23,056 nucleotides of DNA from a virus: positions 1 through 23,056 of IMG/VR virus record IMGVR_UViG_3300046514_000296; one strand, given 5' to 3'. This document shows, in pieces, positions 1 through 7,191 of this stretch; position 1 is the stretch's first letter; the number at the start of each line of letters is the position of its first letter. The notes under the pieces were generated by a model. It was not told the origin of the DNA. It saw only the letters and a program-made list of their open reading frames with translations, and made no database searches. The position numbers were made by a program, and so were the translations under genes.

Positions 1-118
1 AATATGCTCCCCGTCACGACTGGTCGCAGGCCCGAGTGACCATGATCTGGAGAATGCCACCGCGATAGATGCTCGGGCGCTTCTGGCCTGGCGGGATCAT
101 CTTGACGGGGAGCATATT
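1..118. repeat. 16-bp perfect inverted repeat at the window edge
   Basis: Bases 1-16 are the exact reverse complement of bases 103-118, with 86 bases between. The 103-118 arm is ordinary coding sequence on the minus strand: it holds the last bases of one radical SAM gene and the first codons of the next. The 1-16 arm introduces a TGA exactly where the second radical SAM gene would reach its iron-sulfur cysteine motif. The likeliest explanation is a fold-back or assembly artefact at a contig end. A true inversion is possible but less likely. Confidence 0.9.
14..115 (-). CDS. Second radical SAM protein, N-terminal fragment (cut by fold-back)
   Basis: An ATG at 115-113 opens one base after the TAA of the preceding radical SAM gene and reads 33 codons to a TGA at 16-14. 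The peptide ends with RGGILQI followed by MVTRACDQS. That is how many radical SAM proteins look just before their Cx3Cx2C iron-sulfur motif: a basic Arg-Gly-Gly strand, then Thr-Arg-Ala-Cys as the first cysteine, here residue 30. The next cysteine would be expected at residue 34, but the frame is closed by the inverted-repeat arm at 1-16, so the stop is probably artificial. A GGAG lies about 11 bases upstream of the ATG. If the reading is right, two radical SAM enzymes are encoded in tandem. The family call rests on only 33 residues. Confidence 0.5.
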   Translation of the reverse strand: MLPVKMIPPGQKRPSIYRGGILQIMVTRACDQS

Positions 119-881
119 AGCCGTTACTCCATTTCGTGAACGTCATGTCCCCGGTGCCGATACCACAATAGGAGCAAGCCTCGATCGCGTCGGCCCTGGC
201 CCACTCCTCGAAGTCGCGGCCCTCGGTGATCCTGAGATCGCAGAAGCCCGACCGCCCGTAAGCCGCCACGAACTCCTCGGTGCGGTTGGGGATCAGATCG
301 TACCAGTGCCCCAGCGGGCATTTGGCCACGATCCCGGAGGCAAGCACCTGGAGACAGTGACGCATGCAGCATCGATAGGGGACCGCAACCGGCCGCGGCT
401 CATGGTGGTAGCCGTGCTGGCAGAACAGGAGGTCGGCGGGATTCTCGGGATGAAAGCGGTCGATCGTCACTCCGGGCAGATCGTGGCGAAGCACCTCGAG
501 CCGGCGATCCCATTCCGCGACGCCGATCCGGTCCACGTAAATCGGATACCTCGATACGAACACCAGCGAGCAGAGCGCGAAGACGGGAGCGGCCACCTCG
601 TGCCAGTTTGCGCCCAGCAAGTAATAGCCGTTGGTCACGATGCTGACGGGATGCCCCCGCGCCGTCGCGCGAATGAAGCCCGCAAGATCGGGATGCAGAA
701 ACGGCTCGCCCCCGCCGATGACGAGATATTCCCACTCCACGAGCGCTTCCAGCTTGTCCAGCCAGGGCGCGAAGTCCTGCGCCTGATAGGTCGCGCGCCC
801 CCGGTGGGGGATGCCGTGCTGACATCCGGTACACTTGAGCGTGCAGTGCGAGACCGGCTGTAGCTCGATGCGCGGGATCAC
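117..881 (-). CDS. Radical SAM protein with C-terminal cysteine-rich (SPASM-like) region
   Basis: The 254-residue protein starts at GTG 881-879, which overlaps the stop of the upstream PRTase-HAD gene in a GTGA and has AAGGAG (891-896) nine bases before it. A frame-open start further upstream would overlap that gene by about 180 bases and adds only low-complexity Arg/Ala/Gly sequence. SHCTLKCTGC gives the Cx3Cx2C motif (C13, C17, C20) that holds a 4Fe-4S cluster and S-adenosylmethionine. GGGEPFLHPD (from residue 56) and SIVTNGY match the glycine-rich and strand motifs of the MoaA/PqqE-like radical SAM fold. Further cysteines at about 171, 172, 176, 188, 214, 236 and 239 suggest an auxiliary cluster of SPASM or twitch type. 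The enzyme should make a 5'-deoxyadenosyl radical in the cytoplasm; its substrate is unknown. Its coupling to the enzyme before it and a second radical SAM gene after it suggests one pathway. Confidence 0.88.
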   Translation of the reverse strand: MIPRIELQPVSHCTLKCTGCQHGIPHRGRATYQAQDFAPWLDKLEALVEWEYLVIGGGEPFLHPDLAGFIRATARGHPVSIVTNGYYLLGANWHEVAAPVFALCSLVFVSRYPIYVDRIGVAEWDRRLEVLRHDLPGVTIDRFHPENPADLLFCQHGYHHEPRPVAVPYRCCMRHCLQVLASGIVAKCPLGHWYDLIPNRTEEFVAAYGRSGFCDLRITEGRDFEEWARADAIEACSYCGIGTGDMTFTKWSNG

Positions 882-2047
882 CCGCAGCAGCTCCTTCGTG
901 GAGGTGTCGCTGCCGGTTCCGGTGGCGGCACGAGCACCCGCCCCAGCGCCGGGCAGAGCACGCGCTTGCCGGTTCGCTGCACGATGATGTGGGCCTGGCC
1001 AGGGCTCGACTCGGCGAACAAGGCGCAGGCCGAGAGTCCATAGTGAGCCGCCTTCCACTCGCCCACCTGCTCGTCATGCCCCCGGCCCGGTTCATACCCA
1101 AAGTCACGCAGCATGAGCAGGCCCACCGTGATCTGGTGGCGCGCCAGCCAGGCCGTGCACAGCTCCCGGTAACGCTCGTGGCGGGCCGAGACGATTAGCG
1201 GCACCTGCCGCCGCCTGGGCAGGTAGAGCGGCTTGGCGGTCTGAAGATGAATCCGGTACTGGCCGTTGTCGTCGTCGTTGGGTGGCGTGCATTCCTCGCA
1301 GAGAATGCCGTCGAAGTCAAAACCCATCGCCTCGCCGTGGCCAGCATTGGGCCAGTTCCATTCGAGGAAATGCTGGCCTGGATAGAGGGAGTGAAAGACA
1401 TCCACTGCGCGGATCGCCTGGGGATGGCAGTAGATGACCGCTCTGGTGATCTGCGCACCGGGCCAGTGCTTCTTGACCATCTCGGTGCAGGCAGACATAT
1501 CCCTGCCGAGCGCGGCGGTGTCATCGATCAGCAGGATATGCCGGGGCTCCGTTTGGTACGGCTTGAAATCCAGGCCCATGCGCCCGCCGTGGCCGGGATC
1601 GACCACCCCATACACCTTTGACACACACCATAGCGGCAAGTGCAGACAACTCGCGATCAGACCGCCAGGGATTAGCCCTGACCGCGCGATGGCCACTACA
1701 GCGTCGATGTCGGGAGGCAGACTCGCAGCCAGTTCAAGCGTGTCGTGGAAGAGTTGAGCAGTCGTGATGATGACCGAGGGATCGATGTGCCGGCCTCGCA
1801 AGCCGGCTGGCGTCTCGTGGGGCACAGAACCATTCGTGCTGTTTCCTTGGAAGGGCGACATTGGCACCATGTGTGGACCAGGAGCCGGCCAGGGCGATAA
1901 CGGCTGGACAACGGCCGGTGCCGGTTCAGACGGTACTGTAGCACGCAGCGTGCCGTCGAGCACGGCGCGTGCGTGCCGCCGATGCTGCTCGTTGTCCGAT
2001 ACGAGCATGGCTTCCAGCGTGGCCCGGTACTCGGGTGAGATGCTCAC
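878..2047 (-). CDS. Phosphoribosyltransferase-HAD hydrolase fusion protein
   Basis: The chosen start is GTG 2047-2045, overlapping the stop of the fibre gene as GTGA, with AGGG nine bases upstream; this gives 389 residues. After about 80 linker-like residues there is a type I phosphoribosyltransferase domain: the AVVAIARSGLIPGG substrate loop, then HILLIDDTAALGRD (acidic pair near 175-176), the classic PRPP-binding motif. A HAD-superfamily domain follows: GFDFDGIL (nucleophile and acid Asp near 244 and 246), IVSARHERY as motif II, EWKA as the motif III lysine and AESS as motif IV. PRTases transfer ribose-5-phosphate from PRPP to or from a base, and HAD enzymes usually remove phosphate, so the fusion could make or break a nucleotide and dephosphorylate the product. 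The gene sits between a tail fibre and radical SAM genes in one coupled transcript. The domain calls are firm; the pathway is unknown. Confidence 0.87.
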   Translation of the reverse strand: MSISPEYRATLEAMLVSDNEQHRRHARAVLDGTLRATVPSEPAPAVVQPLSPWPAPGPHMVPMSPFQGNSTNGSVPHETPAGLRGRHIDPSVIITTAQLFHDTLELAASLPPDIDAVVAIARSGLIPGGLIASCLHLPLWCVSKVYGVVDPGHGGRMGLDFKPYQTEPRHILLIDDTAALGRDMSACTEMVKKHWPGAQITRAVIYCHPQAIRAVDVFHSLYPGQHFLEWNWPNAGHGEAMGFDFDGILCEECTPPNDDDNGQYRIHLQTAKPLYLPRRRQVPLIVSARHERYRELCTAWLARHQITVGLLMLRDFGYEPGRGHDEQVGEWKAAHYGLSACALFAESSPGQAHIIVQRTGKRVLCPALGRVLVPPPEPAATPPRRSCCG

Positions 2048-3252
2048 GGGAAATACCCTGAAACGGTGATCGTCGCCCCGCCTGGCGGTGGCGGGCAGAT
2101 GCCATGATCTATTGGAGCGATCAGTGTCGGGTAAGGGCAATCCACGTCGGACTCGAATGCCCAGATCGGCGGCGGGTATCCGGGTCCACCAGGACTACTC
2201 ACCGGCCCAGGCGCGAAGCTGAAACTGAACGGCCCATCAACTTTCGTGCAGTCGCCACGACGACCGATGTAAACCCGATTGGGAGTGGGTATGACTGATT
2301 CGCCATAAGGGCCAGCGCCACCGCCGTAATTGTAAAACGCGACACATTTGCACGGCCCGCTGGGGATCGGATCGGGGTCAACGACCACGCAGTAGCCGAG
2401 ATAGGGGTCGATCTCCCAGGTGTAAGGTGTGCCCAGGTCGGGATAATCCACACAGGATGTCCCGTCAGCAAACAACCCAGGCGGTTGTACCATCACCCCG
2501 TTCTTGATGCAGCACAAATGACCGCTATAAGAATACTCGGTTGTGCTGGCTAGACCGAACCCATAACCAAAATCACACTCTATGTACACACCGCCTTCCT
2601 CATCCACGCCGCAGAATATATAGTAGCCGTAGGACAACGGTCCTGGATTGGAAACCAGCACCGTCTTCATGATGAGTCCCCAGCTTGTATCGGCATTAAT
2701 GCATGGGTTGCCGTCTCCGTAAAGCCCAAAGATACAAGATGCCGGGCTGTTATTGCTGATGAACTGCACACGCCCCAAAAGTTCGGTCTGGGTTAAGTCT
2801 GCCGCGTGCGGCACGCTGGTTGCGTTCGCGTTTCCGTTCACCCAGGACCCATTAGCATCGGTCACCAAGAACTGAGAGGGGACCAGAATTCCATTGCAGC
2901 ATGTGTAGCCCGGCGGTCCGGGCTGGGTCGTGCTGATCGGCTGAGCCCCGCAAGCACCCACGGACCAGCTAAAGCCAGCGCCGTTGTCCACGCAATTGCC
3001 CTGCGCGCCCAGCTTGACCGTGTAGCTGCCGGCAGTGCAGGGACGAAAGCAGAACACGCCGTCGCCGTCCGCGTTGCCGCTCTTGATCGTCGTGGTGCCC
3101 AGCAAGATGGTCACCGGCGCGCCGGCTGCTGGCACCGGAGTATAGACCAACCCTAGACCTTCCTCGGTAACAGTGTAACAACAACACTTGTAAACAGTAA
3201 CACAAGTGTCCCTGCCTGCGGCACAACGGACGATGAATTGTGCAGTTGGCAC
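2044..3252 (-). CDS. Cysteine-rich putative tail fibre / tail-tip protein (402 aa)
   Basis: The protein is 402 residues and starts at GTG 3252-3250, three bases after the stop of the 807-residue gene. No named domain is recognised. It has about 24 cysteines, including CCC near residue 23, three CC pairs and single CxC spacings. An N-terminal section (GAPVTILLGTTTIKSG up to GSYTVKLG) looks like a transthyretin/carboxypeptidase-regulatory beta-sandwich. The rest is rich in Gly, Tyr, Pro and Asn, as in secreted or virion adhesins. No signal peptide is visible. It is the last structural gene, and its stop overlaps the PRTase-HAD start. Parts near 2500-2720 and 3160-3200 look richer in A+T than the surrounding genes, which may mean exchange of this segment. 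A receptor-binding role is inferred from position and composition only. Confidence 0.6.
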   Translation of the reverse strand: MPTAQFIVRCAAGRDTCVTVYKCCCYTVTEEGLGLVYTPVPAAGAPVTILLGTTTIKSGNADGDGVFCFRPCTAGSYTVKLGAQGNCVDNGAGFSWSVGACGAQPISTTQPGPPGYTCCNGILVPSQFLVTDANGSWVNGNANATSVPHAADLTQTELLGRVQFISNNSPASCIFGLYGDGNPCINADTSWGLIMKTVLVSNPGPLSYGYYIFCGVDEEGGVYIECDFGYGFGLASTTEYSYSGHLCCIKNGVMVQPPGLFADGTSCVDYPDLGTPYTWEIDPYLGYCVVVDPDPIPSGPCKCVAFYNYGGGAGPYGESVIPTPNRVYIGRRGDCTKVDGPFSFSFAPGPVSSPGGPGYPPPIWAFESDVDCPYPTLIAPIDHGICPPPPGGATITVSGYFP

Positions 3253-3255
3253 TCG

Positions 3256-5679
3256 CTACTCGTACACCTCGTAGGTGTTTCCGCCCACGGTCCATCGCAT
3301 GTAGAGCGGAAACCACGTATAGTAAGCCGGCGTTCCTGAAAAGTTCTGACCGAACGCATTCAGTCCGCCGCAGCCGTACCGCCCATGCGCACCGATCCAC
3401 GATGCCGTGTTACCCGAGGGCGTGTACACCAGCGTCTCGCTGCCCGAGCCGCCCGGTCCTGACCACGAGAAATTGAGGTTCGCACGGGGGATCGGCAAGC
3501 CGTTGTCGCCGCAGCAGACCACATGGTTGAGCGGTATCTGGGGCAGATGGACCGTCATCGTGGTGCTGGGCGGCGGGGTCAGGTCGGCGCAGCCCGCATC
3601 CAGCGGAGCGAACGTGAACGTGGCCGTCATCATGCTGCCGTCGCATGTGGGAGTCGCGCTGGAGGTCCAGGTATTGACCAGCACCAGAGGCTCGCCGGTC
3701 TGAGCATCGCCCAGGTAGTAGCCGCAGAACGAATCATCGTAACGGCAAGAACCAAGGGGATAGGTCCACAACTCGCATGTCAAATTGTCGCCGTCGCAGA
3801 ACACGCGGTAGAAGTATTCGATATAAGAACCGCTGGCGTCATAACACTCCCTGGCTACACTGTCATCGTAGTACATGGCGGGCGCAGACCAGGAAAAATG
3901 ACCTGTCTGCCAGGTGCCAGTCGGGTAGTCATGGGTCAGCTTGAAATTCGAGAAGTGGCTGTCGGTTCCCGTCGCACCCTTGACGCCCAGCTCCACCCCG
4001 CCACAAGCAGAGCAGCTCACCGATTCGTTGCACGGCGGCGGCTCGAAGTTGATCTCCTGGGCATCCCCGCCCGAGAACGTGCATTCGCAGCCCGAGACGC
4101 TGACCGAGATCCAGTATTGACCCGGCTCCGGGGGCACCATGCAGCAGGTGCCCGAGTGGTCGGTCGTGCAGGTTGCGACCGTGGCCCCGTCCTGATCGAC
4201 CATCGTGGCCACTGCACCGGCAATGTAGTTGGTCTGCACGACCGGCGCGGTCATCGTGGCCGAGGTGACAGGCAGCGTCGTCTGATCGTGGGGAGGGCTG
4301 CCCGTGCCGCCGTAAAACGACGTTGCCGGCTTGCTGAAGGAGAAGCTGGCCGAGTACGTGGAGCCACAGGTCGGCTCGACGGCCACGACATAATCGACAT
4401 ACCACGGGCCGGCGCTGGGGGGACTGTATCTGTCATAGTTCCAGTCGGCCGCGATCGACGTTGCCCAGTTGGCCGCCAGGGGTGCCTCGGGGCACGGGTC
4501 GGCGTAGACACGCAAAGTCAGGGTCACGGTCGTCGGCTGGTAGGTCCAGAAGTAGTAATAGACTCCCCGGCCGCTGACCAGCGTGTCGCAGCCCGGCTTG
4601 GGAAGCGTGACCGACAGGTTGGCAGACGGTGGATCGACCAGGTCCACACAGCCAGCGTCGATCGAATCAAACGTGAACGCGGCCGCCACCGCGTCGGCAT
4701 CACACGTCGGAGACACCGTGGAAGTCAGGAGCTTGACCAGGGCCGGTGCGACCGACGACCCTGACTCTCCCAGGTAGTAGCCGCAGATCGCGTCGTCGTA
4801 GGGGCACTGCTCTACGGGCAGCGTCCACAGCTCGCAGCGGAGGTTGTCGCCGTCGCAGAAAACCCGGTAGAAATACTTGACCGTAGCCCCGTCGCCGGGG
4901 TCGCACATGCCATAAGCCGCATCAGCGTAGAACGAGGCGGGAGGGCTCCAAGAGAGATCCAGGCTCTGCCAGCATCCCAGGTCGGGATGCCAGTAAAACG
5001 CGAGGTCGGCCAGGTCGTCCGTGCCGGTCGCGCCGTTCTGATTGAGCGGAGTCCCGCCGCAAGCCGAGCACCACATGGTCGGCACGTAACCAGGGACCGA
5101 GCCCCAGAGGTTGTCGGAGTCAAACGGGATAAGCGCGGTCGCGTTGCCACCCGCTCCCTGCCAGAAATGATCGCCGTTGGCGTCGCTGATCTTCTGCTTG
5201 CTGACATCGATCCAGTAGTCGCACGCCTTGATGTACTGGATGTAGGACGGCTGGGGACCGCATAAATCCTGCACCAGCACGCAGATCGGCGTGTCGATGC
5301 ACTCGCAGACCGCCCACACACCATCGGTCCAGTCCAGCGCCAGCGCATTGGGGCCGGTGAGCACGCCCCCGGAATTATAAACCGTGACGGTCTCGCCGTC
5401 CGGAGTGAGCGTGCCGCCCGATCGCGAGCAGAGCGTGACAGGACCCGAGCCCAGGGTGAGGCCGCTCGCCGCCGAGATGACCTGGCCGGGAGCCAGATAA
5501 CCCCATGTGCCCGTGGAGGGCTTCGTGGTCCGGCCCCGACCCACCATCGGGTAACGGGCCGTGTTGGCTTCCTCGACCTGGCTGAACGCCGCTTCATGGC
5601 GCTCGAACGTCTCAGGGCGCAGCAGCACCGGCTTGCCGCCCAGCGGATCATCGGGTGGTGGAACGCCGGCAGCAGGCAT
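3256..5679 (-). CDS. Cysteine-rich repeat-containing tail-tip / receptor-binding protein (807 aa)
   Basis: The ATG directly follows the TGA of the 132-residue gene. Residues 1-130 are paralogous to that whole neighbour: both share ARYP..GRGRTT, ISAASGL.LGSG and a DG.WA ending. Residues about 204-360 and 556-713 are two copies of a domain of about 157 residues that opens with CSACGG and GATGTD, and carries EYFYRVFCDGDNL or KYFYRVFCDGDNL, CELWT, CGYYLG, a PTCD motif and a final DAGC. Between the copies lie beta-rich stretches, including one resembling a carboxypeptidase-regulatory fold. I count about 37 cysteines, mostly conserved between the two copies, so they probably make domain-internal disulfides or bind metal. 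No catalytic motif or signal peptide is seen. The position after tape measure and tail-tip genes suggests an adsorption structure, but no family is recognised. Confidence 0.65.
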   Translation of the reverse strand: MPAAGVPPPDDPLGGKPVLLRPETFERHEAAFSQVEEANTARYPMVGRGRTTKPSTGTWGYLAPGQVISAASGLTLGSGPVTLCSRSGGTLTPDGETVTVYNSGGVLTGPNALALDWTDGVWAVCECIDTPICVLVQDLCGPQPSYIQYIKACDYWIDVSKQKISDANGDHFWQGAGGNATALIPFDSDNLWGSVPGYVPTMWCSACGGTPLNQNGATGTDDLADLAFYWHPDLGCWQSLDLSWSPPASFYADAAYGMCDPGDGATVKYFYRVFCDGDNLRCELWTLPVEQCPYDDAICGYYLGESGSSVAPALVKLLTSTVSPTCDADAVAAAFTFDSIDAGCVDLVDPPSANLSVTLPKPGCDTLVSGRGVYYYFWTYQPTTVTLTLRVYADPCPEAPLAANWATSIAADWNYDRYSPPSAGPWYVDYVVAVEPTCGSTYSASFSFSKPATSFYGGTGSPPHDQTTLPVTSATMTAPVVQTNYIAGAVATMVDQDGATVATCTTDHSGTCCMVPPEPGQYWISVSVSGCECTFSGGDAQEINFEPPPCNESVSCSACGGVELGVKGATGTDSHFSNFKLTHDYPTGTWQTGHFSWSAPAMYYDDSVARECYDASGSYIEYFYRVFCDGDNLTCELWTYPLGSCRYDDSFCGYYLGDAQTGEPLVLVNTWTSSATPTCDGSMMTATFTFAPLDAGCADLTPPPSTTMTVHLPQIPLNHVVCCGDNGLPIPRANLNFSWSGPGGSGSETLVYTPSGNTASWIGAHGRYGCGGLNAFGQNFSGTPAYYTWFPLYMRWTVGGNTYEVYE
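3541..5070 (-). repeat. Two copies of a ~157-residue cysteine-rich domain
   Basis: Copy 1 is encoded by 5070-4600 and copy 2 by 4014-3541, both in the 807-residue gene. The order of conserved elements is the same: CSACGG, GATGTD, a Trp-Ser-Pro or Trp-Ser-Ala strand, YFYRVFCDGDNL, CELWT, YDD, CGYYLG, PTCD, ATFTF or AAFTF, DAGC and a Pro-Pro-Ser strand ending in LP. About 585 bases of other sequence separate them, so this is an old internal duplication rather than a simple tandem array. Confidence 0.85.
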
Positions 5680-6078
5680 TCAGTTGCACCTCGACGCCGC
5701 CCAGTCGCCGTCGCTCCACGTGAGCTTGATGGCCTTGTCGCCGGTGCTGGCCGTGATGGCATCGCCGGCATTGAGAACTTGCACCATTTCTCCCGTTCCG
5801 GTCAATGCGCTGCCGATGCGGTCGCAGAGTTCGACCGTCCCGCTGCCCAGCGCCAATCCACTCGCTGCTGAGATCGTGCCCCCCGAAGCCAGCTTGGCCC
5901 AGCAGCCGGCGCTCGCACTGGTCGTCCTGCCTCGGCCCGCCCGAGGATAGCGTGCGTTGTTCGCGCCCTCGATCCGATCGACCGCCGCCGCGTGCCGCTC
6001 GTAGGTTTCCGGCGAGAGCGCGATCGGCTGCGCCGGGTCAACGTAGGGATCAGGATTGGGAACGCCAGGCTGAGCCAT
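5680..6078 (-). CDS. Small tail-tip protein, paralogue of the N-terminus of the next gene (132 aa)
   Basis: The ATG at 6078-6076 shares one base with the upstream TGA (TGATG), and the stop abuts the next ATG, so translation is coupled on both sides. The whole protein aligns with residues 1-130 of the downstream 807-residue protein: a proline-rich start, PETYERH against PETFERH, the ARYP and GRGRTT motifs, ISAASGLALGSG against ISAASGLTLGSG, then a beta-rich segment ending in a Trp-Ser-Asp-Gly-Asp-Trp-Ala strand. The shared N-terminus probably docks to the same tail-tip partner, so this short copy could cap or space the site used by the long fibre. No family is recognised and there are no catalytic motifs. 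Confidence 0.7.
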   Translation of the reverse strand: MAQPGVPNPDPYVDPAQPIALSPETYERHAAAVDRIEGANNARYPRAGRGRTTSASAGCWAKLASGGTISAASGLALGSGTVELCDRIGSALTGTGEMVQVLNAGDAITASTGDKAIKLTWSDGDWAASRCN

Positions 6079-7028
6079 CAGGGACCCGGAGGCGGTGCCC
6101 CCAGACGTGTCGCGAGGTCGATGTTGAGCAGGTCGAAATCGGACTCATCGTAGCAGTCCAGCGTGAGTGACACCGGCGCGGCACCGACCGCGAGACGGTG
6201 GCCGGAACCATCCAGCGGCACCGGATCGGACACCTGCTGTCCCTGGTTCATGATCGCCTTGGTCTTGCCGGTCGTGGCGTCGATCTCGTTGCAGCCGGAA
6301 TCGAGGATCACCTTCCTCCAGCCCTTGCGGTCGATCATGAACGGATAAGTGACCGTGTAATAATAGATCTGGGCATTGGAATCATACTGCGGCTCCGAAG
6401 TGGTGATGATGCCCAGCTTGACCGTGTGCACATCGAAGCCGTTCCACGCCGCCTTGTTGATCGTGTCGCGGAAGGTCTCGGCGAGGGTAAGGTCGAACGC
6501 GGCCACCAGCTCATTGCGGGTGACGGTCATCGTGGAGCGTGAATCGTCGATCGTGATCGGCGGGTCGAAGGGATCGCCGGCACTGTTTCTGACCGGGTTG
6601 CCGTCCTTGTCGAAGTAGACGACCTTCTCCGTCCGCTCGCCGCCGAAGGAAACCTTGATCGGCCAGAGCGAGGGATCGTTCCCGAACGTGTTCATATCAT
6701 AGGGAGCATAATTCAGCGTCACGGTCCACTGGAGGCCCGATCCATCCTGGTCGCAGGACGCCTCGATCGTGTCGATGAAGCTGCCGGCGTCATACTCGTA
6801 GTTGGGATCACCGACCGCCAGGCCGTTGTGATAGAACTGCCCGATGTAGGGGACATGGCCCCCCGTCACGGGGTCGATCGCCGAGCGGACCTGGAGGGGG
6901 CCGACCTCGGGACCATAGGTCTCGACGACGAACGTGCGCACGTAGTGCCGCTGCCAGAGCCGGTTGATCGACCCCGAGCGGGTGCCGTCCATCTTCTCGC
7001 GGACAGACTTGATGCCGGGGGTGGGCAT
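6078..7028 (-). CDS. Putative distal tail / baseplate-type structural protein (316 aa)
   Basis: The gene starts at ATG 7028-7026, with no good Shine-Dalgarno sequence in front of it, and ends in a one-base overlap with the next gene. Its place immediately after the tape measure is where siphophages keep the distal tail and tail-tip proteins. The sequence is mixed alpha/beta with many aromatic strands (YVRTFVVETYG, WTVTLNYAPYD, IYYYTVTYPFMIDRKGW). A central section, RTEKVVYFDKDGNPV, and the paired statement of what looks like a Dit-like beta-galectin layout are only suggestive. It has few cysteines, unlike the genes after it. I do not recognise the family; the assignment is positional. Confidence 0.5.
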   Translation of the reverse strand: MPTPGIKSVREKMDGTRSGSINRLWQRHYVRTFVVETYGPEVGPLQVRSAIDPVTGGHVPYIGQFYHNGLAVGDPNYEYDAGSFIDTIEASCDQDGSGLQWTVTLNYAPYDMNTFGNDPSLWPIKVSFGGERTEKVVYFDKDGNPVRNSAGDPFDPPITIDDSRSTMTVTRNELVAAFDLTLAETFRDTINKAAWNGFDVHTVKLGIITTSEPQYDSNAQIYYYTVTYPFMIDRKGWRKVILDSGCNEIDATTGKTKAIMNQGQQVSDPVPLDGSGHRLAVGAAPVSLTLDCYDESDFDLLNIDLATRLGAPPPGP

Positions 7029-7113
7029 GGGCTAGGGAAGACTCAACCGATGTTGATTATTCGAGACACACATGGAAGTGCGATCGGAACCTGCTAGGAT
7101 GCCGCTGGCCTGC

Positions 7114-7191
7114 GAGGGCGTGGCCCCATTGAAGGAAGAACGGCAAGCGCTGGCATCTTGGCTTGGCCTTGCATGCCTTTTCCACGCCCTC
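7114..7191. repeat. 10-bp inverted repeat in the gap after the tape measure gene
   Basis: GAGGGCGTGG at 7114-7123 is the perfect reverse complement of 7182-7191, with 58 bases between. It lies in the only sizeable gap of the window (7029-7201). The loop is long and no T-run follows on the minus strand, so a standard intrinsic terminator is unlikely. It might fold in the mRNA around the small open frame at 7174-7094, or be chance in GC-rich DNA. Confidence 0.35.

Noticed and set aside
1-118. Terminal inverted repeat of a transposon
   Set aside because: One arm is entirely coding sequence across two genes, there is no transposase or target duplication, and a fold-back artefact explains it better.
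69-863. Long plus-strand open frame over the radical SAM gene
   Set aside because: It lies opposite a gene with clear motifs, has no family signature and is rich in Arg/Gly/Pro, typical of antisense frames in GC-rich DNA.
117-1058. Longer 313-residue version of the radical SAM protein
   Set aside because: The extra 59 residues are low complexity and lie out of frame over the conserved HAD domain; the GTG at 881 has an ideal AAGGAG and a GTGA overlap.
878-2140. Longer 420-residue version of the PRTase-HAD protein
   Set aside because: It would overlap the fibre gene by 97 bases; the GTG at 2047 gives a GTGA overlap and the conserved start of the helical N-terminus.
3523-4764. 413-codon plus-strand open frame
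   Set aside because: It is opposite the duplicated domain gene and its Arg/Gly/His-rich sequence is the complement of conserved minus-strand repeats.
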